Shown piece by piece: positions 1 to 8,338 of a stretch of 64,000 bases of DNA. Origin of the DNA: Betaproteobacteria bacterium LSUCC0117 (GTDB lineage: Bacteria; Pseudomonadota; Gammaproteobacteria; Burkholderiales; Burkholderiaceae_C); contig JAUJFZ010000002.1 of assembly GCA_030441535.1 (NCBI GenBank), positions 124,001 through 188,000 of the forward strand. The letters are read 5' to 3'. Under the pieces are notes generated by a model. That model saw only the letters and a list, made by a program, of their open reading frames with translations, was not told the origin of the DNA and searched no databases. How positions within the stretch are numbered: the stretch's first letter is position 1; every line of letters begins with the position of its first letter. The position numbers and the translations under genes are program-made.

Positions 1-100
1 GTGTCGAGAAAGCGGCAATCTTTCGCCAATGAATATTTAAGTATTTATAAAAATTACAAAAACCTAAATATTTCTTGAAATAAGCGTTCCTAAGGGCTAA

Positions 101-115
101 TGGCACGCAGGTTGC
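101..115 (+). promoter_or_regulatory. sigma-54 (-24/-12) promoter of the flagellar regulator operon
   Basis: The sequence TGGCACGCAGGTTGC matches the RpoN consensus, with GG at 102-103 and GC at 114-115 separated by the required 10 bases. The predicted transcription start is near 127. That leaves room for a leader of about 24 nt before the GTG at 151 and makes the TTG at 139 an unlikely start. The promoter precedes a sigma-54 activator gene, a class II/III arrangement known from polar flagellar cascades. The AT-rich bases 1-100 could hold an enhancer, but none was recognised. Confidence 0.85.
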
Positions 116-150
116 TTTGGTGGAGTCTCTAACTTCAATTGAGACCTGCT

Positions 151-1686
151 GTGAGTACCAACGAACAAACTGTTTACCAAGCTGTCTGGCTTGACCCCAT
201 GCGTGCCCTAAAGGACGAAGACTGCGCGCGCCTGGAGCAGTCAGGCTTGAAGCCGCTCACCATCACGATCCTGGCGGACCTTCGCACGGCCCTCACGCAA
301 GCACAGTTGGTCGTGGTGCGTTTACTGGACAGCGCGGATTTGTATAGAGAGGTCAGTGAGCTGATCAAGACCATGGGCTTTAACGTGCCCGTGGTTTGTC
401 GCGTTGACCGACGCAACTTGGCGTTGACGGTCGAAGCGATGTCGCTGGGTGCATTACACGTGGTGGCCGCTGATGACTGGACGCCCGCCTCATGGAAAGT
501 TGGTGTGGAGCGCCTCAAGCGCCTCCAAGCAGACCGTGCAGCCGCCCTCGAGAAGAACAAACCTAACCGTGCCAGCAAGCCCCGGGCTGCCGTGTTTGTT
601 GATCCCGCCAGCCAGCACCTGTTGGCATTGGCCCAGCGTGTGGCGCAAACCGAAGTCACCGCGTTGCTGGTCGGTCCGACAGGTTCGGGTAAAGAGGTGT
701 TGGCGCGCGTGTTACACGAATCGTCACCCCGTGCAAAAGGCCCATTCGTTGCGCTGAACTGCGCGGCGTTACCAGAGCACCTCATTGAAGACTTGTTATT
801 TGGTCACGAGAAGGGCGCATTTACCGGCGCTCTGAAAGAGCACAAAGGCCTGTTTGAACAAGCACAGGGCGGCACCATCTTCTTGGACGAAATCGGTGAG
901 ATGCCCATGACGCTGCAAAGCAAGTTGCTGCGCGTCTTGCAAGAACGCACCTTGACGCGCCTCGGCGGACAAGCCCCCATCGATTTGGATGTGCGTGTGG
1001 TTGCGGCAACGAATAAAGATTTACGCGAGGCGATGCAGAACCGTGAGTTCCGCGAGGACTTGTATTTCCGCATCAGCACGTTCCGCCTGACCTTGCTGCC
1101 TTTGGCGCAGCGACCAGGTGACATCCTGCCGTTGGTTGCGCAAATGTTGGTCGCCCATGGACAGCCCAATACGCCCTACAACCTGAGCGCAGAGGCGCAA
1201 ACGTTGTTGGTCAATTATCCGTGGCCGGGTAATGTACGCGAACTCGAAAACGTGGTGCAGCGCGCCGTGGTGTTGTGCGCCGATGGCGTGATCACGGCAG
1301 CGCACCTGTTATTTGACGAAGCGCAGCCCTTGGATTTCTTGGCCGCTGCCCCCTCGGCAATTGCCTCTGAAGCTGAGCCCGAGGTCTCATCAATGCCTGC
1401 CTCGACCGATGTATTTGGTCCGGCGACGAATGCCCCTGCAACAGCTGTACCGGTCATGCCAACTGCACCGGTAACCAAAGTGGCAGAGCCCTTGGCGGTG
1501 GATTTACAGGATGCCGTGAAGAAGAGCGAGCATCAAATGATCTCAGCGGCGCTACAAAGCACCGACAGCCGCTTAGAGGCAGCAAAGCTGTTGGGCATCA
1601 GTCCAAGAACCCTGCGTTACAAGATGGCGCAGTTGCGTGAACGTGGCATCCACGTCAGCACATCACCCGCATCGGCAAGCGCCTGA
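151..1686 (+). CDS. sigma-54-dependent flagellar transcriptional activator (FleR/FlrC-like)
   Basis: This is an enhancer-binding protein that would drive RpoN-dependent flagellar promoters. The N-terminal ~125 residues resemble a receiver domain but lack clear phosphorylation residues: the conserved Thr and Lys positions are not kept. The AAA+ domain is complete, with Walker A GPTGSGKE at about 175-182, the sigma-54 contact loop GAFTGA at 222-227 and Walker B IFLDE at 243-247. A Fis-type helix-turn-helix lies at about 474-496, after a flexible Ala/Pro/Val-rich linker. I chose the GTG at 151 over the TTG at 139 because the sigma-54 promoter places the transcript start near 127. It precedes fliE by 23 bases. 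The analogous position in Pseudomonas is held by fleR. Whether a partner kinase gene lies upstream cannot be seen. Confidence 0.88.
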   Translation: MSTNEQTVYQAVWLDPMRALKDEDCARLEQSGLKPLTITILADLRTALTQAQLVVVRLLDSADLYREVSELIKTMGFNVPVVCRVDRRNLALTVEAMSLGALHVVAADDWTPASWKVGVERLKRLQADRAAALEKNKPNRASKPRAAVFVDPASQHLLALAQRVAQTEVTALLVGPTGSGKEVLARVLHESSPRAKGPFVALNCAALPEHLIEDLLFGHEKGAFTGALKEHKGLFEQAQGGTIFLDEIGEMPMTLQSKLLRVLQERTLTRLGGQAPIDLDVRVVAATNKDLREAMQNREFREDLYFRISTFRLTLLPLAQRPGDILPLVAQMLVAHGQPNTPYNLSAEAQTLLVNYPWPGNVRELENVVQRAVVLCADGVITAAHLLFDEAQPLDFLAAAPSAIASEAEPEVSSMPASTDVFGPATNAPATAVPVMPTAPVTKVAEPLAVDLQDAVKKSEHQMISAALQSTDSRLEAAKLLGISPRTLRYKMAQLRERGIHVSTSPASASA

Positions 1687-1709
1687 ACGCGCAACGGGAG
1701 TTACACACC

Positions 1710-2057
1710 ATGATTGATAAAGCCACTTCAGCCAGCAACATTGCAGCCATGTTGCAAACCCTCAAAGCAGCGCAGACGCAAGCCAGCGCGGGGACGCAAA
1801 TTGCGCAAGCAGATCTCAGCGCGCAAGCCATACCTAAACCCAGTTTCTTGGAAGCTGTGCGCGGCGCGGTTGAGCAAGTCAATGCCACGCAGTTGCAATC
1901 GAAGTCGATGCAAGAAAGTTTTGAGCGCGGCGATGATGTCCCGCTTACTGATGTGGTGATGAGCATGCAGAAATCATCGCTGGCATTTGAGGCCACCTTG
2001 CAGGTTCGCAACAAAGTGATGCGCGCCTACGAAGACATTTTGAACATGCCGGTTTAA
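1710..2057 (+). CDS. fliE: flagellar hook-basal body complex protein FliE
   Basis: FliE joins the MS ring to the proximal rod and is the first rod-type export substrate. The protein is 115 residues, close to the family length. It has the typical helical C-terminal half, including QVNATQLQSK and SFERGDD, and a conserved ending around KVMRAYEDILNMPV. A GGGAG ribosome site at 1696-1700 supports the ATG. It is the first structural gene after the activator and is followed 20 bases later by fliF. Confidence 0.95.
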   Translation: MIDKATSASNIAAMLQTLKAAQTQASAGTQIAQADLSAQAIPKPSFLEAVRGAVEQVNATQLQSKSMQESFERGDDVPLTDVVMSMQKSSLAFEATLQVRNKVMRAYEDILNMPV

Positions 2058-2077
2058 AACGGTAAGGACAGCACACC

Positions 2078-3916
2078 ATGAGTACAGCAACCGCTACCAT
2101 GAATCCGATGCAAGCTGGCGCCCCTGCGCCAGTGGCTAATTTGCCTGCAACGACGGGCGGCAATTTGCCCGCCGCACAGCCCAACGCGCCAGGCGCAGAA
2201 GGTGGTGCATTGGCAACGATGCCGCCCAGCGGCGCGATCGCACAGGTCAAACAAGTTCTGGCGCAACCGAGTGTCAAACGCTCATTGCCCGCGATCATTG
2301 CGTTGATGTTGATTGTTGTTATGGCGTTGGCCTACAGCTGGGTTCAAACACCACAGACGCGTGCCTTGATGCCTGGTTTGCAGGGTGCTGATTTGCAAGA
2401 GGCGTTTGATTCGTTGAAGCAAGGCGGCTTCAGTCCTGAGCTCGATACCATGACGGGGCAGCTGCGAGTTGATCAGCGGCGCTTTCATGAAGCGCGAATT
2501 TTCTTGGCAGGGCAGGGTATCCCGCGTGAGCCCGTGACGGGGCTGAGCGCATTAAACGATCAAAACGCCATGACGACGAGCCAGTTCATGGAGCAGGCAC
2601 GCTACAACGCCGCGATCGAACAAGAGCTGGCGCGGAGTATTGGCCGGATCTCAGGCGTGCAACACGCCCGCGTGCATTTGGCCACCCCCAAGCAGAGTGT
2701 GTTTGTACGTGACCGGACACCGCCAAAGGCGTCGGTTGTTTTGAATCGCCACCCAGGTCGAACCATCAGCGAGCAGCAGGTGCAGGCCATTGTGCATTTG
2801 GTGTCGTCCAGCATTCCGTACATGTTGCCGGAGAGCGTGACTGTGGTTGATAACTTCGGCAACCTCATGACGCGCACACCAGAGAACAACCCGCTGGGCC
2901 TCACCTCAGCGCAAGCCGAATTGAAGCGCACACAAGAGGAGTTGCTGCGAACCCGCGTAATGGAGTTGTTGTCACCCGTGGTGGGCGATGCCAACGTGCG
3001 CTCGCAAGTCAGCTTGACACTCGACTTCACACAAGTTGAAAACACCACAGAAGATTACGACCGTGGTGGTAACGGCCCCCGCACCCGATCAGAGGTGATT
3101 GCGGAAGACCGCGAGGCCAACTTGAATGCCGCAGGCACCCCGGGTGCGCTGGCCAACCAGCCACCGCAAACGGGTACGCTGACACAAAACACCCAAGTGA
3201 CCCCAGAGGGCGCCGGTGCCACCAGCGTGCGCAGCAGCCGTACCACCCGTAACTATGAGTTAGACCGCGTGGTGCAACACGTCAAAGGCGCACAAGGTGA
3301 CATCAAGCGCCTGTCTGTGGCCGTTGTGATTAATGAGCGTCCGGTTATCGTGCCAGACGATGCCAAGGTCGACCCCAATGCGCCGACCACCATTCCTTAC
3401 ACCGAGCAAGAGCTGGACCGCATGTTGAACTTAGTTCGCGGTGCAGTCGGTTACAGCGAAGCCCGTGGCGACGTCGTGACCCTGATACCGGCGCGCTTTG
3501 AGCCACCCGCACCGCTGGAGCCCATGGTGCCTTGGTACCAAGATGACATGGTCATCACCAGCTTCAAGCAGGGTTTGATGGCGTTGGTCCTGATCACATT
3601 CTTGGTCTTCATCGTCCGTCCCGTGGTACGTAACCTCTTGGGTGAGAGCGCGGCTAATCAGGCTGCAGAAGAAGCGAAGAAGGCGCTGCCCGATGGCGAG
3701 TTGACCGAAGAAGACATGAACATGATTCAATTGGGCGAGGGCGAGACCTTGGAAGATATCAAGGCCAAGCTGCGCCCCAAGAAGTCCAGCATTTCTGCCG
3801 ACATGTTGGATACCGCAAACACCTACGACGACAAGGTGGCGCTCATCCGGATGTTGGTGGCAGAGGACTCCGGTCGTGTTGCCAACGTATTGAAGCGGAT
3901 GATCAAAGCAAGTTAA
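2078..3916 (+). CDS. fliF: flagellar MS-ring protein FliF
   Basis: FliF forms the membrane-anchored MS ring on which the C ring and export apparatus assemble. A first membrane helix lies at about 70-89, after an unusually long Ala/Pro-rich cytoplasmic N-terminus of about 60 residues. The YscJ/FliF ring-building domains follow. A second membrane helix begins near residue 500. The acidic C-terminal tail ends in the FliG-binding segment (about 580-612, including DDKVALIRMLV). The length of 612 is slightly above the usual 550-570 because of the N-terminal extension. AAGGA sits just upstream of the ATG, supporting the start. Confidence 0.96.
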   Translation: MSTATATMNPMQAGAPAPVANLPATTGGNLPAAQPNAPGAEGGALATMPPSGAIAQVKQVLAQPSVKRSLPAIIALMLIVVMALAYSWVQTPQTRALMPGLQGADLQEAFDSLKQGGFSPELDTMTGQLRVDQRRFHEARIFLAGQGIPREPVTGLSALNDQNAMTTSQFMEQARYNAAIEQELARSIGRISGVQHARVHLATPKQSVFVRDRTPPKASVVLNRHPGRTISEQQVQAIVHLVSSSIPYMLPESVTVVDNFGNLMTRTPENNPLGLTSAQAELKRTQEELLRTRVMELLSPVVGDANVRSQVSLTLDFTQVENTTEDYDRGGNGPRTRSEVIAEDREANLNAAGTPGALANQPPQTGTLTQNTQVTPEGAGATSVRSSRTTRNYELDRVVQHVKGAQGDIKRLSVAVVINERPVIVPDDAKVDPNAPTTIPYTEQELDRMLNLVRGAVGYSEARGDVVTLIPARFEPPAPLEPMVPWYQDDMVITSFKQGLMALVLITFLVFIVRPVVRNLLGESAANQAAEEAKKALPDGELTEEDMNMIQLGEGETLEDIKAKLRPKKSSISADMLDTANTYDDKVALIRMLVAEDSGRVANVLKRMIKAS

Positions 3917-3963
3917 ATTTGAGATTGCAGCGCCTGGTGTCAGTCGCTTGAAGGAGTAACGGT

Positions 3964-5076
3964 ATGGCAACGAAAAAAGACGATAAAAAGCCGGAAAAGG
4001 ATGCCAAGGGTGCAAAGGGTGCCCCAGAGGCGAAGCCGAGTTTAGACCCGATACCCATGAGTGAGGCCTTACAGGCCGAGCTTGAGGAGTTGACCAGTAC
4101 ACAACGTGCAGCGGTGTTGATGTTGTTGTTGGGTGAGCAACAGGCGTCGGACATCATCCGCTATCTCAATCCAAAAGAGGTGCAGTCACTGGGTGCTGCG
4201 ATGGTGTCGGTTGCCGATTTATCGCAAGAAGCGGTGAACGTGGTGTTGGATGAATTCGTTGCCACCCTTAAGAAACAAACCAGCCTCGGCTTGGGCACAT
4301 CAGATTACGTTGAGAAGGTGTTGAAGCGCGCACTGGGCCCCGATAAAGCGGCCTCGGTGTTGGGCCGCATCATGCCAGGACAAGGTAGCAAAGGTCTGGA
4401 GATCTTGAAGTGGATGGATGCCCGCTCGATCGCAGAAATGATTCGAAGCGAGCACCCCCAAGTGACCGCCATTATTTTGTCGGTGTTGGAGTACGACGTG
4501 GCTGCTGACGTGCTGAACTTCCTGCCTGCAGAGGTGCGCGCGGAGGTGATTCAACGCGTTGCGAGTTTGGAAACGGTGCAGCCATCCGCGATGGAAGAAT
4601 TGGAATCCATCATGAAGGCGCAGTTCTCAAACAACTCATCGGCGAAGTCCTCCAGCTTCGGCGGGGTGAAAGCGGCTGCGAAGATCATGAACTTCGTGAA
4701 GGTGGATTTGGAGTCCCAGGTGATGTCGGGCTTGAACGAACTCGATCCCGATATAACCCAGCGGATTCAAGACAACATGTTCACGTTCGAGAACCTGGTG
4801 TCTGTGGACAACCGTGGTATCCAGACCCTCATGCGCGGTGTCGAGCCGGATATGCTGATGACGGCGTTGAAGGGTGCCCCCGAATTCGTCAAAGAAAAGT
4901 TTTTCGACAACATGTCCTCACGTGCGCGTGTCATGTTTATCGACGAGATGGAAGGCAAAGGGCCGTTGCGAATCGCCGACGTGGAAGAAGCCCAGAAAAA
5001 TATCATGCGTCTCGCACGCAAGATGTCGGATGCGGGTGAGTTGGTGTTAGTGGGCCGAGGCGATGATTTCGTCTGA
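3964..5076 (+). CDS. fliG: flagellar motor switch protein FliG
   Basis: FliG is the C-ring protein that binds FliF and contacts the stator to generate torque. The EHPQ motif of the middle domain is at 163-166. The C-terminal torque domain is recognisable around DNRGIQ and ALKGAPEF, with the charged helix containing MFIDEMEGKGPLR. At 370 residues it is about 40 longer than typical FliG, owing to a Lys/Ala-rich N-terminal tail. AAGGAG seven bases before the ATG argues that the extension is translated. An internal Met at residue 32 would give a classical-length protein. The end overlaps fliH by 14 bases. Confidence 0.96.
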   Translation: MATKKDDKKPEKDAKGAKGAPEAKPSLDPIPMSEALQAELEELTSTQRAAVLMLLLGEQQASDIIRYLNPKEVQSLGAAMVSVADLSQEAVNVVLDEFVATLKKQTSLGLGTSDYVEKVLKRALGPDKAASVLGRIMPGQGSKGLEILKWMDARSIAEMIRSEHPQVTAIILSVLEYDVAADVLNFLPAEVRAEVIQRVASLETVQPSAMEELESIMKAQFSNNSSAKSSSFGGVKAAAKIMNFVKVDLESQVMSGLNELDPDITQRIQDNMFTFENLVSVDNRGIQTLMRGVEPDMLMTALKGAPEFVKEKFFDNMSSRARVMFIDEMEGKGPLRIADVEEAQKNIMRLARKMSDAGELVLVGRGDDFV

Positions 5077-6196
5077 TCACATGTTCAATAAACCGCGCCC
5101 AGAGTGGCAGCCGAGTGCGACCTTATACGCGGTTGACAAAGACAGCCTGTCGTACGTGAAGGTGCCGTGGGATGTTGAGCAAACTGCAGAATTTGCACCG
5201 TGGCGGTTGGAGCCGTTGACACCACAAGAGTTGTTGTCGGACGACGGCTTTAAGCCTGCCAACATTCAACCCGGTGACGCTGAGTCGGTTGCAGGCGCGT
5301 TAGAGGACGGTCCAGAATCAGCGTTGCGTGCTGAGGAGGAAAGCGACACTGACGCCGGCACTGAAGCCTTAGCGCTGACGGATTCCGCCACGGACGCGCC
5401 CGCTGATGCGGAAGCCCCACCCGAGCCAGAGATGACCACCATCGCCGTGGATGAGGTGGCCGCCCAGCAAGCCGCTGCGCGACGAGCCGGCTACGACGAG
5501 GGATTTTCAGCAGGGGAGACGGCAGGTTTCGAAAAGGGACAAGCGGCTGGTCAAGCCAGCGGCGAGCAGCGCGGGCGTGAGACAGCCGAGGCGACTTTCA
5601 AGGATGCAGTGCACGCCCTGAATGCCGCTGCCAGTGCGGTCAAGACGCTCAATGATGACCCACGTCAGTACTTTGATCCGCTCAAAAAGCTGGCGTTGCA
5701 TTTGGCTGAGGAGCTGGTGCGCGGTGAGTTGACCCAAAGCCCGGCCGCGATTGAGCGGCTCATTCAGCTGAGTTTGGACGAGTTGGAGGCGCCAACGAAA
5801 CGAATTGCCGTGCAGTTACACCCAGCGGATTTGGCGCAAATACAAACGCACAATGTCGCTTTAGAAAATGGCATGGTGTTACAGGCGGACCCTGCCATGA
5901 CACGTGGCAGCGTGCAGGTGAGCAGCAACGACGCAGTCGTGCAGGACCTGATTCAAAAGCGTTTACGAACACTCGCCAACAAAGTGCTGCTGAAGCCTGA
6001 CGATTGGGCGCAGGCCAGTCCCTTGTTGAGTGAAGGCCCTCTGTGGGCGACAACCGATACGGGTACCCATGCCGACGCCGTGACCGAGGATGCGACGCTG
6101 GTCGAGACGCCACAGGCGGCGGCGCCAGAAGCGCCTGCAACCGAAGCGGAAGCTCCAATCCAAGGCGATGATGATGAAGGCGAGCCCCATGCTTGA
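5063..6196 (+). CDS. fliH: flagellar export ATPase regulator FliH
   Basis: FliH binds the export ATPase FliI and holds it at the C ring. The diagnostic feature is a glycine ladder: Gly at 143, 147, 151, 155, 159, 163, 167 and 171, which gives seven consecutive GxxxG steps before the coiled coil. The C-terminal FliH/SctL domain runs from about 190 to 310. The protein is long (377 residues against about 230) because of an acidic Ala/Glu/Asp-rich insert at about 70-130 and an Ala/Pro/Glu-rich tail of about 50 residues. The start is uncertain: ATG at 5063, inside fliG, or ATG at 5081. Neither has a good ribosome site, so coupling to fliG is likely. Confidence 0.92.
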   Translation: MISSDHMFNKPRPEWQPSATLYAVDKDSLSYVKVPWDVEQTAEFAPWRLEPLTPQELLSDDGFKPANIQPGDAESVAGALEDGPESALRAEEESDTDAGTEALALTDSATDAPADAEAPPEPEMTTIAVDEVAAQQAAARRAGYDEGFSAGETAGFEKGQAAGQASGEQRGRETAEATFKDAVHALNAAASAVKTLNDDPRQYFDPLKKLALHLAEELVRGELTQSPAAIERLIQLSLDELEAPTKRIAVQLHPADLAQIQTHNVALENGMVLQADPAMTRGSVQVSSNDAVVQDLIQKRLRTLANKVLLKPDDWAQASPLLSEGPLWATTDTGTHADAVTEDATLVETPQAAAPEAPATEAEAPIQGDDDEGEPHA

Positions 6197-7520
6197 TTTC
6201 GACGCTGCCATCGCCGCAGATTTACAAACCGCCCACGCGCCACCCCAAGCACACAGCGGCACCCTCGTGCGTCTGGTGGGTTTGACACTGGAAGCGCGGG
6301 GTGTGATGGCACCCTTGGGGGCCATTTGCGAGATCGATGGCGCTGATGGGGCGCGAATTGAAGCCGAGGTTGTGGGGTTCAATGACAAGACCATTTACCT
6401 CATGCCCTTCACCGAGGCGTCCGGCATTGGGCCCGGTGCGGCTGTGCGTGTGATCGCGAATGTCGCCGAAGTGAGTCTGGGCCCTGAATTACTGGGGCGT
6501 GTGATTGATGGGCGAGGCGAACCACTGGATGGCAAGCCTGCGCCTGTGTGTACCGATCGACTCAGCTTGATAGGGCGTCCCATCAACCCGATGGAGCGGG
6601 GTCCCATTGACGCGGTATTGGATGTTGGCGTTAAAGCCATCAACGGCGTGCTGACCGTGGGCCGCGGCCAGCGTCTGGGTTTGATTGCGGGTTCCGGTGT
6701 CGGTAAAAGTGTGTTGTTGGGTATGTTGACCCGATTCACCAAAGCAGATGTGGTGGTGATCGGCCTGATCGGCGAGCGTGGCCGTGAGGTACAGGCCTTC
6801 ATTCAAGAGTCGTTGGGCGAGGCAGGGTTGGCCAAGTCGGTACTGGTCGCCGCGCCTGCCAATGTGTCGCCCGTGTTGCGGCTGAAGGCGACTCACATGA
6901 CGCACGTGATCGCCGAATACTTCCGCGACCAAGGCAAAAATGTATTGATGCTGGTCGATAGCCTGACCCGTGTGGCCCATGCGCAGCGCGAGGTGGGTTT
7001 GGCTATTGGCGAACCGCCAACAGCCAAGGGCTATCCGCCGTCCGTGTTTGCGTTTTTACCCAACTTGATTGAGCGTGCGGGTGTGGGGCGCCATGGCTTT
7101 GGCTCGATTACCGCGATCTACACCGTATTGGCCGAAGGCGATGATGGCAACGATCCTATCGTGGACATTGCCCGCGCCTCACTGGATGGCCAAGTCATGC
7201 TCTCCCGACAGCTCGCCGATGCGGCCCACTACCCCGCGATTGATTTAGCCGGCTCAATCTCGCGCGTGATGCAAAACCTGCTCACGCCTGAGCAACTGAA
7301 GGCGGCCAACCGCTTCCGCCGTTTGTGGACGTTGTACCAACAGAACCAAGACCTGATTCAAGTTGGTGCCTATGACGCGGGCACCAATCCAGACCTCGAC
7401 GCGGCGATTGCCATGCGCGAAAGCATGGTCGATTTTTTAAGGCAAGACATGCATGACGGTGTTGAATACGAGATGTGCCGAGCCACATTGAGTCACGTGA
7501 TGGGAGTAACCAATGGCTGA
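6189..7520 (+). CDS. fliI: flagellum-specific export ATPase FliI
   Basis: FliI energises export of flagellar rod, hook and filament proteins and is related to the F1 beta subunit. From the ATG at 6189 it has 443 residues, the normal size. Walker A AGSGVGKS is at 167-174 and Walker B VLMLVD at 252-257; the family motif GERGREVQ lies between. The ATG overlaps the fliH stop by eight bases. AAGG at 6177-6180, eight bases upstream, supports it over a longer open frame beginning at 6090 inside fliH. Confidence 0.96.
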   Translation: MLDFDAAIAADLQTAHAPPQAHSGTLVRLVGLTLEARGVMAPLGAICEIDGADGARIEAEVVGFNDKTIYLMPFTEASGIGPGAAVRVIANVAEVSLGPELLGRVIDGRGEPLDGKPAPVCTDRLSLIGRPINPMERGPIDAVLDVGVKAINGVLTVGRGQRLGLIAGSGVGKSVLLGMLTRFTKADVVVIGLIGERGREVQAFIQESLGEAGLAKSVLVAAPANVSPVLRLKATHMTHVIAEYFRDQGKNVLMLVDSLTRVAHAQREVGLAIGEPPTAKGYPPSVFAFLPNLIERAGVGRHGFGSITAIYTVLAEGDDGNDPIVDIARASLDGQVMLSRQLADAAHYPAIDLAGSISRVMQNLLTPEQLKAANRFRRLWTLYQQNQDLIQVGAYDAGTNPDLDAAIAMRESMVDFLRQDMHDGVEYEMCRATLSHVMGVTNG

Positions 7521-7956
7521 AACCAAGAGTCCTTGGCCCGTATTGGCTGAGCAAGCTCAGACCAAATTCAACGAAGCGGAAAGTGTCTGGCGACAAGCCA
7601 AAGCGGCACTTGCCGACGCAGAAAATCAGCGGTCACGCATTGTGGACATGCTGATGGAATACCGTCTCAAACTCACACAGTTTGAGCGGCAGTCGAACTT
7701 GTCAGATAGTGTGAACTGCCGGCAGTTTTTAGCGCAATTGGTTGATCTCGATGTGCAGGCGCAGTTACAGGTTCAGAAAATGCAAGCGGCTGTGACCCTC
7801 GCAGCCGATCGGGTCAAAGCGGCTCGTTTCGACCTGGACAAAATGAAGAAGTTGGTAGAGCGCGAACAGAAACAGCATCAACGACAAGCCGCGCAGTCTG
7901 CGCAACGGCGCATGGACGAAATGGCGACCTTGCGCCACAGCTACAAGCACGCATAA
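7513..7956 (+). CDS. fliJ: flagellar export chaperone/stalk protein FliJ
   Basis: FliJ is a small coiled-coil protein that inserts into the FliI hexamer like the gamma stalk of F1. The 147-residue product is almost entirely helical and rich in Gln, Ala, Lys and Arg. It carries heptad-like segments such as QVQKMQAAV and LDKMKKLVEREQ. A GGGAG at 7502-7506 supports the start, and the gene overlaps fliI by eight bases. Sequence conservation in this family is low, so position and coiled-coil character carry much of the assignment. Confidence 0.9.
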   Translation: MAETKSPWPVLAEQAQTKFNEAESVWRQAKAALADAENQRSRIVDMLMEYRLKLTQFERQSNLSDSVNCRQFLAQLVDLDVQAQLQVQKMQAAVTLAADRVKAARFDLDKMKKLVEREQKQHQRQAAQSAQRRMDEMATLRHSYKHA

Positions 7957-8003
7957 TGGATCGACGCCAGCTCATGTGCTGGCGCATCGAACCAAGGATT
8001 CAG

Positions 8004-8324
8004 ATGATTCGCTTTCAATCACGCGCCACTGCGGACCTGCTCATGTTCACTGAACATGGCGTCAAGGTTTTGGAGATTTGGGGCAAGGCGATCACCGCCC
8101 GAGGCATTTTGTTACGTGCCGACATGCCCGCAGCGCTTGAGGCTTTGCAACAGTTCGCGCATGACAGCGCGGGAAACGCTACAGCCCGTGCTGAAGACGA
8201 TGCCGACGACGACAGCGCCGACGCCAAAGACAAAGTGAGCTGGCAGTCGCGCCTAACACCCCTGATGACAACCATGCAACGCTGCATCGATGAGGATGCA
8301 GATTTGACGTGGGAGTTGCGTTAG
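8004..8324 (+). CDS. DUF1840 family protein
   Basis: This is a small cytoplasmic protein of about 106 residues. It opens with MIRFQSRATADLLMF, the pattern I associate with DUF1840, a family of unknown function found mainly in betaproteobacteria. The middle is acidic (EDDADDDSADAKDK). The C-terminus contains a short helix around LTPLMTTMQRCI. I chose the ATG at 8004 because AAGGA lies just upstream at 7994-7998 and because homologues start at this Met; an open frame extends back to 7956. It follows fliJ in the same direction and may be co-transcribed, but no flagellar role can be inferred. Confidence 0.8.
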   Translation: MIRFQSRATADLLMFTEHGVKVLEIWGKAITARGILLRADMPAALEALQQFAHDSAGNATARAEDDADDDSADAKDKVSWQSRLTPLMTTMQRCIDEDADLTWELR

Positions 8325-8338
8325 CCGCCTGCGGAATT

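Noticed and set aside
72..80. CTTGAAA near the left edge as a sigma-32 -35 box
   Set aside because: No CCCCAT-type -10 follows at the right distance, while a full sigma-54 promoter lies at 101-115.
3431..4102. 223-codon open frame on the minus strand
   Set aside because: It spans the fliF/fliG junction antisense to both genes, with no recognisable protein features.
6090..6188. Earlier start for fliI
   Set aside because: It lies inside fliH and encodes an Arg/Lys-rich shadow sequence; the ATG at 6189 has a ribosome site and gives the normal FliI length.
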